DNA of 64,000 nt. It comes from a virus. Below, in pieces: positions 22,961 to 31,261 of the stretch. Position 1 is the first letter of the stretch. Each line of letters opens with the position of its first letter. Below the pieces are notes generated by a model. The model was not told the origin of the DNA. It made no database searches and was given only the letters and a program-made list of their open reading frames with translations. The stretch is taken from the IMG/VR virus record IMGVR_UViG_3300046003_007892, positions 124,001 through 188,000 of that record, one strand, 5' to 3'. The translations under genes were made by a program, and so were the position numbers.

Positions 22961-23325
22961 GTTGGCCCCCTCGCTATCTCGATATCCACAACTACTTCAA
23001 CGAGGATGAATTCCGCTCGTTGGGGTATGTGGATATCGGCCTCTTCACGCAGGCCGAACTCGTTGATGAGGATAGGCGGGTCGATCTGTCCCGCGTCGGC
23101 TTCCCCTACATCTTCCGAATCGAAGACACCGACCGCACGAGCGCATTCACCCTCGCCGTGGCGAACATGATCTTCGCCCAGCCGGGTCTCCTCGAACGCT
23201 GGACGTCGCTCCGGGTGGGGAGCGAGATCATCATGGGGTTCACGACCGCGCTCGAAGTGACCAAGTTCCGCCTCATGGTGGACCCCCTTCTGGCCGAGTA
23301 TCAATTTCAGATTCCCGATGATTGA
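22957..23325 (+). CDS. Small paralogous phage protein, 122 aa
   Basis: The ATG overlaps the previous stop. The sequence has the family layout: RYLDIHNYFNEDEFRSLGYV, a middle helix (SAFTLAVANMIFAQ), then RWTSLRVGSEIIMGF with a C-terminal helix. It is first of three consecutive paralogues (22957, 23318, 23782). Function unknown. Confidence 0.7.
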   Translation: MSWPPRYLDIHNYFNEDEFRSLGYVDIGLFTQAELVDEDRRVDLSRVGFPYIFRIEDTDRTSAFTLAVANMIFAQPGLLERWTSLRVGSEIIMGFTTALEVTKFRLMVDPLLAEYQFQIPDD

Positions 23326-23785
23326 ATTCCTCACCCCGGTCGAGGATGACCACTTCCTTCGCGGCGCCCCAGCCGAGCCCCTGTTCTGCGACTGGTTCAT
23401 CCCCGAGCATTTCACCCATCTGGGCTACCAACCGCTGGCGGAATGCGGGCCCGTCATGAGCCAGGAAGACGGTGAGAACATCATCGACCTGACGCCCAGC
23501 GGCTTCGTACATTTCATGAAGATTCCGCGTGGTCGAGACCAGATCGCGTTCGGGAACGCGGTCGGTTCGGTCATCATCGACCAGAGTCTTTCGATGCGGT
23601 TTACGTCGATCAATGCCCGCTACGTTGGGGGCGTGTACGACAAGAGTATCGCCCACAAAAACGCCGCACGGCCCACGCTCCACGACGGCGACGGCTATAT
23701 CATGCTCACCAAGTTGTCCGAACTCGCCAAACTCAAGATGCTTATATTGCAAGTCACTGAGGACTATGGTTATCGTTTCAGATGA
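23318..23785 (+). CDS. Small paralogous phage protein, 155 aa
   Basis: It begins 8 bases inside the previous gene. It has FLTPVEDDHFLRG, FIPEHFTHLGYQPL like the YFNEDEFRSLGYV of its neighbour, then a C-terminal strand and helix (GYIMLTKLSELAKLKML). Its tandem position suggests gene duplication. Function unknown. Confidence 0.7.
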   Translation: MIEFLTPVEDDHFLRGAPAEPLFCDWFIPEHFTHLGYQPLAECGPVMSQEDGENIIDLTPSGFVHFMKIPRGRDQIAFGNAVGSVIIDQSLSMRFTSINARYVGGVYDKSIAHKNAARPTLHDGDGYIMLTKLSELAKLKMLILQVTEDYGYRFR

Positions 23786-24177
23786 CCTACAAATGCCCCG
23801 GCGACGAAAAGCAGCCGAACAACTGGTTCAATCCCGTCACCTTCAAGCCGTATGGCTACGTCGATTACATCGACCTTCGCGATAAAGGTTTCGAGACCCT
23901 GGTCAGCACTGACGGGGAGCGGCGAGAGTGGTCATTCGACACCGCTGCCGTGGGTTTCATGAAGGAATGCTATAGCATCTCTGGAGATCAGAGAACCATG
24001 GACATCATGATGGAGGAATTGGCCGTTCTCCTGATAGAGTACGGTCTCGTCATGCAACCCTGGTCCTCTGTGACCATACGGGGGACCGTCATGATGTTCT
24101 TTACCGACAAAAAAGATTTGACCAAGCTCCTCTTCATTGGAGACCCGGTTTTGGGAAAAATCCCTGACGCCGAATGA
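23782..24177 (+). CDS. Small paralogous phage protein, 131 aa
   Basis: Third tandem member: NPVTFKPYGYVDYIDL, a helix ERREWSFDTAAVGFM, then QPWSSVTIRGTVMMFF with DKKDLTKLLF. This shows the W-S strand, F-F and Asp-helix signature most clearly. Function unknown. Confidence 0.7.
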   Translation: MTYKCPGDEKQPNNWFNPVTFKPYGYVDYIDLRDKGFETLVSTDGERREWSFDTAAVGFMKECYSISGDQRTMDIMMEELAVLLIEYGLVMQPWSSVTIRGTVMMFFTDKKDLTKLLFIGDPVLGKIPDAE

Positions 24178-24181
24178 ATAC

Positions 24182-24209
24182 TTGACAAGTATCCATTATC
24201 CCCTACACT
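24182..24209 (+). promoter_or_regulatory. Early-type promoter with ACTTGACAAGT
   Basis: TTGACA, 16 nt, TACACT, followed by GAGGAG and the ATG pair at 24224/24227. Confidence 0.7.
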
Positions 24210-24226
24210 GGCGTGAGGAGGATATG

Positions 24227-24634
24227 ATGAAAACCACGACTTTGGATTTGGTGATGGACAAGCCGCTCGCCAACGCCCCGTATGTGCGCCCGCAAGAGAT
24301 GGCGCCCGCGTCGATGAACGGCATCATCTTCGGCGTTCGGTCGCGCATCCTGGTCCGCTCCGCCGATTATCTGCTGGTCTGGGTTCCCGGCCACACCATC
24401 TATCTGAATCGCATGCAGGGCTCGGGCTATGGCTCGTCGTCCCTCCAGGTCGTCGGCAACAAGCGGCCGGTCCAGTATTACCGCACGCTGGTTCGCGGTG
24501 GTCGTCTCAATGAGGCGATGCTCAAGAGCAAGGCGGTCGAGATCGACGAACTCTTCGGTGAAGGAACTGCTGCCGCCATCGATCTCAAAGCCACCTTCGC
24601 CCTCGGCACGCCCGACTGGTTCCAGCCCCGGTGA
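24227..24634 (+). CDS. Hypothetical protein, 135 aa
   Basis: ATG 24227 has GAGGAG six bases upstream; the ATG three bases earlier is also possible. The protein has a beta-rich middle (GIIFGVRSRILVRSADYLLV) and a helical C-terminus (LNEAMLKSKAVEIDELF). No motif was recognised. Confidence 0.65.
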   Translation: MKTTTLDLVMDKPLANAPYVRPQEMAPASMNGIIFGVRSRILVRSADYLLVWVPGHTIYLNRMQGSGYGSSSLQVVGNKRPVQYYRTLVRGGRLNEAMLKSKAVEIDELFGEGTAAAIDLKATFALGTPDWFQPR

Positions 24635-24909
24635 AGAAAACCACCTACGAGTATGGGGTCCACGAGACCAATGCGGAGGCCTGTCAGTTCGTGGTCTGCT
24701 TCCCGGTACGCCGACATGCAGGGCGTCACTGGGGCGACCGCAAGCTGATCATGAAATGGCTGCGCAACAACGCCCCCAAGGGCAGCTACCTCACGCCGTC
24801 GCACAACTTCCGCAACGAAGCCGGGGAAGAAATCTGGATGGTTCGCGTTGAGACCTTCACGCTCGCCACCGCCCTCTACTTGGTCTTCGGTGAAGGTTTC
24901 GGCGGGTAG
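24631..24909 (+). CDS. Small paralogous-type protein, 92 aa
   Basis: The start is GTG overlapping the previous stop (GTGA). It has TYEYGVHETNAEACQFVVCF, then EEIWMVRVETFTLATALYLV, similar in layout to the small-protein family. The C-terminus overlaps the convergent minus gene by 34 bases. It ends with TAG. Confidence 0.65.
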   Translation: MKKTTYEYGVHETNAEACQFVVCFPVRRHAGRHWGDRKLIMKWLRNNAPKGSYLTPSHNFRNEAGEEIWMVRVETFTLATALYLVFGEGFGG

Positions 24910-26570
24910 ACGGAGTCCACGATCTTCTTCAGAACGCCGCCGTGGCGGTCGTAGGCGCACGCGCCGATAGCACTCGTTCGGTCCAGCTTCTGGACGGCCA
25001 TCTTCATCTGCGCTGGCGTGAATTCCTTCTGCGGCATGTAGCCGACCATCTGCATCCGGTTGTAGGGCTCAAGCTTGTCCAGGAAATTTAGGAAGATCGG
25101 CATCGGGATGCGGTTGGCCTCATAGGAGGCATAATACTTTCTCGCGAACATTTCGACGTCGTGATCGAGTGTCGCTTGCAGGATAAACGGCGGGACGTCG
25201 CCGGGACCACCAGTCCAGGATTCAAGAACGTGGGGGTCGCGGGCAATCAGGGTTTCCATGTTGGCTTGGCTCATCCGCAGGCCCTGGTAATATTTTCTGA
25301 ACTTCTCGTGGTTCTGGAGAATGAACTGCTGAACTCCAGCGGACAGCTTGCGGCCGACTGCGCGGCGAGGCGTCTCTGAGATGATCTCGATCACCTGCTT
25401 GTCTCCAAACGGAGCGATGCTCATGATGAGATTGTCAGTCTCCCCCATGGCGCACAACGGGTCAGCCATGATGCGGTCCTGCACGGACTTCGGAAGATCG
25501 CTCCACTGTATACCATTGTTGCCCAGACCGGACAGCACGATAGACGACGTGTAGAGGAATGAGATGATCTCATCGTCGGACAGTTTGCCTTGCCGCATCT
25601 GGTTGATGAAAATCTGCGGCTTGGCCGACCAGATTGCACGGTTGGACTTCGGCTCGTTGCCTTCGTAGCGGTTATTGACCGTCTGGAGGAGCTTGATGCC
25701 CTTCATGGACATGAAGACAGCCTGCGAGGGCTCGTTCTCGTGGATGATGCCCTGGCCCTCGTGCTTGGACCAGTCGTAGTCCAGGACGCCGTCGTAGCCC
25801 ATCTTGCGAAGAATCTTGTTCCAGTCCAGAGACGGGTTGAGGCTTTCTTCGTCGTCGGCCCAAGAATTCTGGGTCTCGTATTCGTCGAGGTCGCGATGAT
25901 ATTGCTCTACCGCCCCCGCGTGGGTCTCCAGTGCCTCTTCCCATTCGTCTTCGCTGTCGAAGTCCTCGTATTCTGGCTCGTCGGGCCATTCCGGGCGGGT
26001 CAGGTCGGGGTCCACGAGACGCATCTTCGTTTTTTCGAGTGCGGCCTTGTAGAGAACATTCCACAGGGCGCCGCCCTCGGTATCTACGGGGAGATCGTCA
26101 TCCGGGACTTCGTTGAACTCCGAAGATGCGTAGCGGACATCCGATACGCTCACCTTGGCGAGGTCGAGAACATTCAGCGACGGGCTGATCTCGAATACCT
26201 GGATGTATGGAGCCGTGGAAGCGAACTCGACGCCGCCTTTGCCCTTATGGAGCACGTAGTCGATAGGGTAGGCGTAGATGCCCAGCGGTGTCCGATAGCT
26301 GGACTGGGGGTTGATGCCCAGTTTGGCTCCACGGGTATTGTGGGTCTTACCGGATGCGCCCGAGACGCCGCCGTCGCGGAAGTTCTTGCCTTCGATCTTG
26401 CCGCCGTAACTGCCAGCCTTGCCCATATGGGTCAGGTTGCCGACGTCTTCCGTGTAGGAGACGAACACGTCCTTTCGGCCCTCGTAGGGACGAAGCTGAT
26501 CTTCAATCGAACGCTTGAAGTTCTGGTCGGGATTCCGTCGCTGTTCGAGGAGGATTTCGTGGAAACGCAT
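24876..26570 (-). CDS. Packaged-protein candidate with ADP-ribosyltransferase-like part, 564 aa
   Basis: The N-terminus MRFHEILLEQ matches the capsid-targeting-like leader shared by ten proteins here. Residues 30-320 look like an ADP-ribosyltransferase-type fold: DVFVSYTEDVGNLTHMGKAG, YRTPLGIYAYPIDYVL, then MGYDGVLDYDW and GIIHENEPSQAVFMSM. An acidic insert (about residues 195-245) interrupts it. The last 240 residues are helical with no recognised domain. A TAAATA box ends 4 nt before the ATG. By analogy with T4 Alt it may be injected with DNA; that is inference. Confidence 0.7.
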   Translation of the reverse strand: MRFHEILLEQRRNPDQNFKRSIEDQLRPYEGRKDVFVSYTEDVGNLTHMGKAGSYGGKIEGKNFRDGGVSGASGKTHNTRGAKLGINPQSSYRTPLGIYAYPIDYVLHKGKGGVEFASTAPYIQVFEISPSLNVLDLAKVSVSDVRYASSEFNEVPDDDLPVDTEGGALWNVLYKAALEKTKMRLVDPDLTRPEWPDEPEYEDFDSEDEWEEALETHAGAVEQYHRDLDEYETQNSWADDEESLNPSLDWNKILRKMGYDGVLDYDWSKHEGQGIIHENEPSQAVFMSMKGIKLLQTVNNRYEGNEPKSNRAIWSAKPQIFINQMRQGKLSDDEIISFLYTSSIVLSGLGNNGIQWSDLPKSVQDRIMADPLCAMGETDNLIMSIAPFGDKQVIEIISETPRRAVGRKLSAGVQQFILQNHEKFRKYYQGLRMSQANMETLIARDPHVLESWTGGPGDVPPFILQATLDHDVEMFARKYYASYEANRIPMPIFLNFLDKLEPYNRMQMVGYMPQKEFTPAQMKMAVQKLDRTSAIGACAYDRHGGVLKKIVDSVYPPKPSPKTK

Positions 26571-26574
26571 CCAC

Positions 26575-26580
26575 TATTTA
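26575..26580 (-). promoter_or_regulatory. Late TAAATA box 4 nt before the start codon
   Basis: TAAATA then GTGG then ATG on the minus strand. The TAA is also the stop of the upstream gene. Confidence 0.65.
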
Positions 26581-26994
26581 GACCGGGTCGCTGACCTCGA
26601 ACGAGTCGAAAATAAAAACGAGACGGTGAACCTGGGGGTTGCCGTCCATGGTGTTCATATTCATGTCGGTGACCGCGTGCGTGTAGAGACGGCAGCCGAG
26701 AAAGTTTCTCGTCGCCCCCTTCTCTCTCTTGCCCTGCCGATTGATATTGTGGGGCGTCATTCGAACCGCGACTTTGCTGGCCTCGTCATTGGAACCTCGG
26801 GACGACGCCATGCGGCCGATCATCCTGACGATGCGTCCGTCGAGATCATCGGCGGCAGCTAGCCAAACCCGATGAGCGGTGAGATCAAATCCGATTTCGT
26901 GGACATGGTTGGCCCAGATGCTCGGCTCATCGGCCAGCATGAGCATCATTCCAGTCACATCCACCACGAACCTGTTGGACGCGGTTCTGGTCAT
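26578..26994 (-). CDS. Hypothetical protein, 138 aa
   Basis: The protein has an N-terminal strand region (RFVVDVTGMMLMLADEP), a basic middle (HNINRQGKREKGATRNF) and the ending VHRLVFIFDSFEV. This ending resembles that of the neighbour at 26991 (SHRLTFTYGLFEV), suggesting duplicated genes. A virion role is possible but not shown. It overlaps its neighbour by 4 bases. Confidence 0.65.
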   Translation of the reverse strand: MTRTASNRFVVDVTGMMLMLADEPSIWANHVHEIGFDLTAHRVWLAAADDLDGRIVRMIGRMASSRGSNDEASKVAVRMTPHNINRQGKREKGATRNFLGCRLYTHAVTDMNMNTMDGNPQVHRLVFIFDSFEVSDPV

Positions 26995-27464
26995 CGGCCG
27001 CCCTTGCGGAGCTTGATCGGTTTCGTCTTCGGCAAACGGACCTCGAACAGCCCGTAGGTGAACGTCAGACGATGCGAGATCATGACCCGCTCGGATTCAT
27101 AGTCGCGCCTCATCGGCGTGATGCGGTCGTGCCGTTTCAGCACGAGATCGCTGAACACCTTGGTGTGCCCCTCTGTGAATTCGTCCGGGTCACCCTTGAC
27201 CGAAATCGTGAGCCCGTCTGGACAGTGGAGGCGCGACATCATCATGGCCACCTGACCATGGCGGTCCTCCGAGACGGTGAACCTTACGGTTTTCTTCGCG
27301 ACGTTGAAGTGGATGTTCCACACGAACCGACCGATATCTTCGCAGTCGTTGAGGGCCAGGAAGACCGAGTTGACGGTGACCTCGAAGTCTTGGTTGAGGG
27401 CCGTGAAATCGTCATCCTCTCCAAGAAAATGTTCGTCCTCGGGGTCGTACTTGTAGACGCTCAC
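26991..27464 (-). CDS. Hypothetical protein, 157 aa
   Basis: It has an acidic start (DPEDEHFLGEDDDFTAL), a beta-rich middle (WNIHFNVAKKTVRFTVSED) and ends HRLTFTYGLFEVRLP plus a basic tail. It is related to the next gene by its ending. Function unknown. Confidence 0.65.
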   Translation of the reverse strand: MSVYKYDPEDEHFLGEDDDFTALNQDFEVTVNSVFLALNDCEDIGRFVWNIHFNVAKKTVRFTVSEDRHGQVAMMMSRLHCPDGLTISVKGDPDEFTEGHTKVFSDLVLKRHDRITPMRRDYESERVMISHRLTFTYGLFEVRLPKTKPIKLRKGGR

Positions 27465-28072
27465 GCGCCCTTCTCCCCATGGATGGCTTTCACGAGGGCC
27501 ATCTGCGTGGTGAGCAGATGCTTGATGTTCTCGTAGGCGGCCTCCTGGTCGGGGAAGAGGCGACGAGCCTTCTTGATCATCGGCAGGAAGAACTCCTCGC
27601 CCTCAGCCACGTAGGCGAGTTGTTTCTTGGCATTGAAAACGCCCACCATGGAGTTGAAGTTGTGGCCCCGGTCGGCGCCCTTGCCGATGCTCGCATAGGG
27701 GTCTTGAGCGATGCTGGCGAAAACCTCGGTAGGGTTGCGTTTGACGCCCTTGAACTCCTTGGTCATCGCCCAGACAGAGGTCGCGACATCCTCGCCGAAG
27801 CGGCGGGCCTGTTCGTCGCGCGCAATCCCATAGTCTTCGGAGACGTCGTGGAGGAGACAGACCGTCAGGGTCTTCTCCATGTCGCGCAGCGCGGGCAGGG
27901 TGCGGACGTAGTGGCAGATCGCGATCTGATGACTGAACTCCGGCGTGACGCCGTCCTTGCGGAAGCCATTGTGATGGAAAGCTGCGAACTCCATGGCCTC
28001 TAGGGCGAGGTTGTAGCCTCGACCCAGAAGCCAGTATCGGAGGGCGATTTCTTGTTTCTTGAGAGGGTCCAT
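27461..28072 (-). CDS. HD-domain alarmone hydrolase-like protein (SpoT/MESH1 type)
   Basis: The 203-residue protein carries the metal-site motifs of single-domain (p)ppGpp hydrolases: AAFHHNGFRKDG (His33/34), the second His in FSHQIA, the HD pair in CLLHDVSED (His75-Asp76), and KGADRGHNFNSM with Asp134, the counterpart of the KLADRLHN motif of SpoT. Such enzymes remove the 3'-pyrophosphate of (p)ppGpp. No synthetase domain is present. It would let the phage lower the stringent signal during infection. The start ATG at 28072 gives the natural N-terminus. It overlaps the downstream gene by 4 bases and lies next to a MazG protein. Confidence 0.85.
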   Translation of the reverse strand: MDPLKKQEIALRYWLLGRGYNLALEAMEFAAFHHNGFRKDGVTPEFSHQIAICHYVRTLPALRDMEKTLTVCLLHDVSEDYGIARDEQARRFGEDVATSVWAMTKEFKGVKRNPTEVFASIAQDPYASIGKGADRGHNFNSMVGVFNAKKQLAYVAEGEEFFLPMIKKARRLFPDQEAAYENIKHLLTTQMALVKAIHGEKGA

Positions 28073-28102
28073 GACTTCATGATGGCTCCTTACTCAGGAT
28101 TG

Positions 28103-28789
28103 TCAAGAAGAAGGAGCATCAATTCCCGCAAGTCTGGCAAGAATTTCGCAGTCGCCTACGTTGACCTCGACCAGACCCATTGCTTCGGTGCGGTCAGCGA
28201 AGCATTTGTTCGCAGCTTCGGCCACAGCGACACCCGCATCGCGCTTGCCGTTGTCATATCCCTTGCCTTGTCCGAAGTGATGACCGAGGCCGAACATGAC
28301 GGCGCAGACGAACGTCAGAAGGAGTATGCTGCTGACGATCTCAACCACGCTGTGCTCGCCGGGTTTCTTGACGACGGGCTTGGGCTTCGGGGCATTGGTG
28401 ACGAGGGCGGCAGCCGGTGACACAGCCTCATTGAGGATTTGGCGAGAGCCGGAAAGACCCAGTCGATCACCTAGAGGGCTGTAGCCGTCGCTGATCAACG
28501 GCGCGATCAGACGAAGCTTGTTCAGTTTATCGATTCGGCTGTTTTCCAGTTTGGTGACGTCGAGGAGACCGCGCTCGACCGCAAACGACGTGGCGCCGAG
28601 AACATCACCGATCTCGTCGTGGATGAGGTCCAGGTTGGTCCTCTTCGATTTGTCGTCGGGATTGTAGGAGTCGTAGCCGTGGCGGAGGGTCTTGCCGATG
28701 ATCTGCACGACTTCGCCGCACTCTTCTGACAGGACGCCGATCTCGTATTGATGAGCAAGTTTCTCGGGATGGGGATGACGATTGGACAA
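28103..28789 (-). CDS. MazG-like pyrophosphohydrolase fused to a membrane segment
   Basis: Residues 10-75 match the MazG helical core: LSEECGEVVQIIGKTLRHGY with the EExxE metal motif, then HDEIGDVLGATSF with the second acidic pair. A flexible Pro/Lys linker follows, then one hydrophobic span (VVEIVSSILLLTFVCAVMFG, about residues 150-170) and a short C-terminal part with two Cys. MazG hydrolyses nucleoside triphosphates and in phages is linked to altering (p)ppGpp or dNTP pools. Anchoring to the membrane is unusual. It lies directly upstream of the alarmone hydrolase. Confidence 0.8.
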   Translation of the reverse strand: MSNRHPHPEKLAHQYEIGVLSEECGEVVQIIGKTLRHGYDSYNPDDKSKRTNLDLIHDEIGDVLGATSFAVERGLLDVTKLENSRIDKLNKLRLIAPLISDGYSPLGDRLGLSGSRQILNEAVSPAAALVTNAPKPKPVVKKPGEHSVVEIVSSILLLTFVCAVMFGLGHHFGQGKGYDNGKRDAGVAVAEAANKCFADRTEAMGLVEVNVGDCEILARLAGIDAPSS

Positions 28790-28846
28790 AATATGACCTA
28801 GTGGGACGTGGTTATAGGTCTGTTGCTGTCCCTCAATACGACAAAA

Positions 28847-28867
28847 GACCGGGGATTAACCCCGGCC
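28847..28867 (-). terminator. Rho-independent terminator, minus strand
   Basis: CCGGGG-TTAAT-CCCCGG followed by TTTT on the minus strand, after the 102-residue gene. Confidence 0.8.
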
Positions 28868-28909
28868 TTATGGTAACCGATAGGGTTCGGCAGAGCCGAA
28901 TTAAATCGA

Positions 28910-29218
28910 TCAGACGGCGCGCAGCGTCGGCGTTGTTTTGCCGCGTTGAATGCCGAACGGTTCTCCCGCGACCTGAAGGGCCTGCTTGGCGGTTTGCAGC
29001 GCGGCGAGGGCCTCGCCGATTTTGTTGATCTGGATGGTCTCCAGTCCAGCCCGCGTCTTCGACAGCGCAGTCAGGCGCGTGATCGAATCGTTGACGACCA
29101 GCAGGTTGCTCGTCAGTTCCTGTTCCAGGAGAGCAGGCAGGGACTGCGAGATCGAATTGATCTGGTCGATCACCGAGAGATCGGTTGTCGGGGCGACAGA
29201 TGCGGGAATTGCGGACAT
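28910..29218 (-). CDS. Hypothetical helical protein, 102 aa
   Basis: The protein is Ala/Leu/Thr/Ser-rich and nearly all helical (SISQSLPALLEQELTSNLLV, RAGLETIQINKIGEALAAL), with a flexible Pro-rich start. It has no Cys or Trp. It may form a coiled-coil oligomer. It forms a single-gene unit with its own terminator, GGAGGA ribosome site and a weak -10 box. Function unknown. Confidence 0.7.
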   Translation of the reverse strand: MSAIPASVAPTTDLSVIDQINSISQSLPALLEQELTSNLLVVNDSITRLTALSKTRAGLETIQINKIGEALAALQTAKQALQVAGEPFGIQRGKTTPTLRAV

Positions 29219-29257
29219 GGGTTCCTCCTCAGGAATTTCACAGGATGGTCACAGAAT

Positions 29258-29289
29258 ATCCGGTTTCCCAAATTTGGAAAGGTTTTTTT
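29258..29289 (+). terminator. Hairpin with T-run (plus strand)
   Basis: TTTCC and GGAAA pair around CAAATTT, followed by seven T. No plus-strand gene lies before it, so it may belong to an unseen transcript or be part of the structured region. Confidence 0.45.
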
Positions 29290-29377
29290 CGGACTACGAG
29301 ATGTCCGACTGTCGTCGTCCATCTGCTTCTGTTCGTCTCACTCGCAAGCTCGTTCGCTTGAACATCAGCAATTCAGA

Positions 29378-29792
29378 CACTTAAACAAACAAGTCATCAT
29401 CCCTAGATCGCGAAGCATCACTTTTATCCCCCTATGATTCTGGAGGTCCCCATAGGGGCAGAATCATAGAAGGAAAAGTAATCAGACACCCTGAGTCGGC
29501 TCATGACCAGCCACATCAGCCGCGATGTCGTTTTACGGACGGCTGGCGGTTCCCCGCTACCAGCATGAGCGGCCCAATCCCGGCGAGCTTACTATGGTGA
29601 ACGAGACCTCAGCTTGTTCCTCTGGATATCGATCAGGTCGATTTAATCCCCAGGAGCCTATGTCTCAGCGTGCTATTTTTGTGCCGAACGGTTATGGAAT
29701 TGCTTCCAAGCTTACACGGAGGGCGATGGGCGGACCCCACGTGCACGGATAGACGTCAAGCGTTAGACGTAGCTATCCTCTTTGTTTAAGTG
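29378..29792. ncRNA. Candidate large structured RNA in a gene-free stretch
   Basis: The 29219-29993 stretch has no convincing gene. CACTTAAACAAA (29378-29389) is exactly complementary to TTTGTTTAAGTG (29781-29792), closing a 415-nt domain. Inside are clear stems: ACTTTT/AAAAGT (29420 with 29474) around a 10-bp stem (29432-29441 with 29460-29469) and a CCCC-ATA-GGGG tip. Further hairpins are GGCT/AGCC (29498-29512), GCTGG/CCAGC (29542-29564), a three-part hairpin at 29622-29653, and GGATAG-ACGTC/GACGT-CTATCC (29747-29778). Sequence on to 29950 is also foldable. CCCCTAT (29429-29435) can pair instead with ATAGGGG (29452-29458), so two folds compete. The strand is undecided; large phage RNAs of the ROOL/GOLLD kind are a comparison. 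Confidence 0.55.
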
Positions 29793-29993
29793 CCTTTTCG
29801 CGAATACGAACTCCGCCGAGGGGCTGACCGCTGGGAAGCAAATCACCTCACTGGTCGTCCTACCCTGTAGCCGGTCATTCTTCCCGACTTTCAGTGTTGA
29901 GGCGGGCATCACCTCTAGTAGCCCTGGACGCGCTATGTAGGGGTAACTATAGAATCGAATCCTCGGAGTCGTCAAATAGAATCAGAGGTTGTA

Positions 29994-30803
29994 TTAGCGG
30001 CACCCCATGGCGCGTCTATACTGTGCGAAGTTTGCTTGCACCCATTGGATTACTACGCTCATGTCGTCGTTCACGAACAGAGGCCGCAATCCCCTGTTCT
30101 GGTTTTTGTTTATCACCTTCCAGGTCCCGCCATCGTTGGCGATGAAGACGATATCGCGGGGGTCAACGTCTGCTCCCCAGAACACGATCTGTTCTTCCTG
30201 ATCGCCGTGGTGGTCACACTTGACGCCTGAGTTCATGAACATGACGGCCTCTCGCCCATACTTGCTGCCGCTGTCGGCATTGCGGTAGTTGGCGTCGTAG
30301 GCGAAATTGTAGCCGCCGTGCTTTTTTGCCTCGTCTGAGAACCACGTAGTCAGCCCGAGCTTGTCCATCTCGTCCATTCCGTACTTGAAACCATAGAGGG
30401 AGATTTCGCGGGCGTTGTCCGAAAAATGGATGAGCCACGTCGTGCGAGGAATCAGGCGATCTTTCCCGAGTGTCATGTGGGCGGTGGTCGGGGCATCGGC
30501 CGGGTCGTGGTGCAAGATCGTACCGATGATATCCTGGGCGCATTCTTTCTGGATGTGCTCGGGGAGCTTGTAGAAAAAATCGGCATCATACGTGATGGAG
30601 TTGGCGAGATCGTTCCAGGTGACCTCTTCGCCCGCCGCCTCATTGGTCTCGTCGGGATAGTTGTCCACGAGCCATGACGCGATATGACTCCAGTGCTGGT
30701 AGGGGTCGAAATCTCCACCCTTCATGTACTGGAGGAAATTCGTGTTGTCGGGAGAATACTTCTCCATCACGGACTCGGCGACGATTTCGAAGTAGGTTTT
30801 CAT
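29994..30803 (-). CDS. Packaged-protein candidate, ADP-ribosyltransferase-like, 269 aa
   Basis: The N-terminus MKTYFEIVAE is strikingly like the T4 internal protein leader MKTYQEFIAE. Residues 140-260 suggest an ADP-ribosyltransferase-type fold: TTWLIHFSDNAREISLYGFK, GGYNFAYDANYRNAD, KYGREAVMFMNSGVKCDHHG, and EEQIVFWGADVDP. TAAATA ends 5 nt before the ATG, and no ribosome site precedes it. The idea of head packaging and injection rests on the leader. Enzyme activity is inferred from fold-like patterns only. Confidence 0.7.
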   Translation of the reverse strand: MKTYFEIVAESVMEKYSPDNTNFLQYMKGGDFDPYQHWSHIASWLVDNYPDETNEAAGEEVTWNDLANSITYDADFFYKLPEHIQKECAQDIIGTILHHDPADAPTTAHMTLGKDRLIPRTTWLIHFSDNAREISLYGFKYGMDEMDKLGLTTWFSDEAKKHGGYNFAYDANYRNADSGSKYGREAVMFMNSGVKCDHHGDQEEQIVFWGADVDPRDIVFIANDGGTWKVINKNQNRGLRPLFVNDDMSVVIQWVQANFAQYRRAMGCR

Positions 30804-30808
30804 CCACC

Positions 30809-30814
30809 TATTTA
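30809..30814 (-). promoter_or_regulatory. Late TAAATA box 5 nt before the start codon
   Basis: AATAAATA then GGTGG then ATG on the minus strand, divergent from an early-type promoter on the other strand. Confidence 0.65.
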
Positions 30815-30844
30815 TTGACTGGCCGGGCCCGGTTGTCCTATCGC
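30815..30844 (+). promoter_or_regulatory. Early-type promoter giving a leaderless start
   Basis: TTGACT, 18 nt, TATCGC. The expected transcription start falls on the ATG at 30851. It overlaps the divergent late box, so the two could exclude each other. Confidence 0.5.
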
Positions 30845-30850
30845 TCCCGT

Positions 30851-31261
30851 ATGAACATGTCATTTGAGAGCCACGGCTTCACCTACCTGATCGGGCACCC
30901 GATCACCAAAATCGAAATCGGCAACTCGGGTGCCTATCTGCGTCTGACTGCCTTCGGCGTCGAGTATGCATTCGGAGCCTTCGGTGACTGCTGCTCGCAT
31001 AGTTGGATTGAGCACATCGACGGCGTCGCCGCTTTGCATTCTGGAATCGTTGAGGTCGAAGAAGTCACCCAGACCGTAGACGAGAAAGACAACCGGGACG
31101 AACTCGTTCAGGTGTATTTCTACAAGCTCATTACTGCGCTCGGAAATGTCACCATCGAGATGCGGAATGCCAGCAACGGCTACTACGGTGGCTGGCTGGA
31201 GACTTGCCCGCACGGCACTCCAAAGGACGTCGTGTGGAAGACCATCACGGAGGATTTCTGA
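30851..31261 (+). CDS. Conserved CCS-motif protein of unknown function (DUF7448-like), 136 aa
   Basis: The core LIGHPITKIEIGNSGAYLRL followed by GAFGDCCSHSWIEHIDGV matches a small conserved domain of phages and actinobacteria that I believe is DUF7448. The CCS-x-S-W segment is its hallmark. The rest is beta-rich (LVQVYFYKLITALGNVTIEM). Function unknown. It overlaps the next gene by one base (TGATG). Confidence 0.75.
   Translation: MNMSFESHGFTYLIGHPITKIEIGNSGAYLRLTAFGVEYAFGAFGDCCSHSWIEHIDGVAALHSGIVEVEEVTQTVDEKDNRDELVQVYFYKLITALGNVTIEMRNASNGYYGGWLETCPHGTPKDVVWKTITEDF

Noticed and set aside
29525-29752. 75-codon plus-strand frame in the gene-free stretch
   Set aside because: It has no ribosome site, odd composition and lies over several strong hairpins; a structured RNA explains the sequence better.
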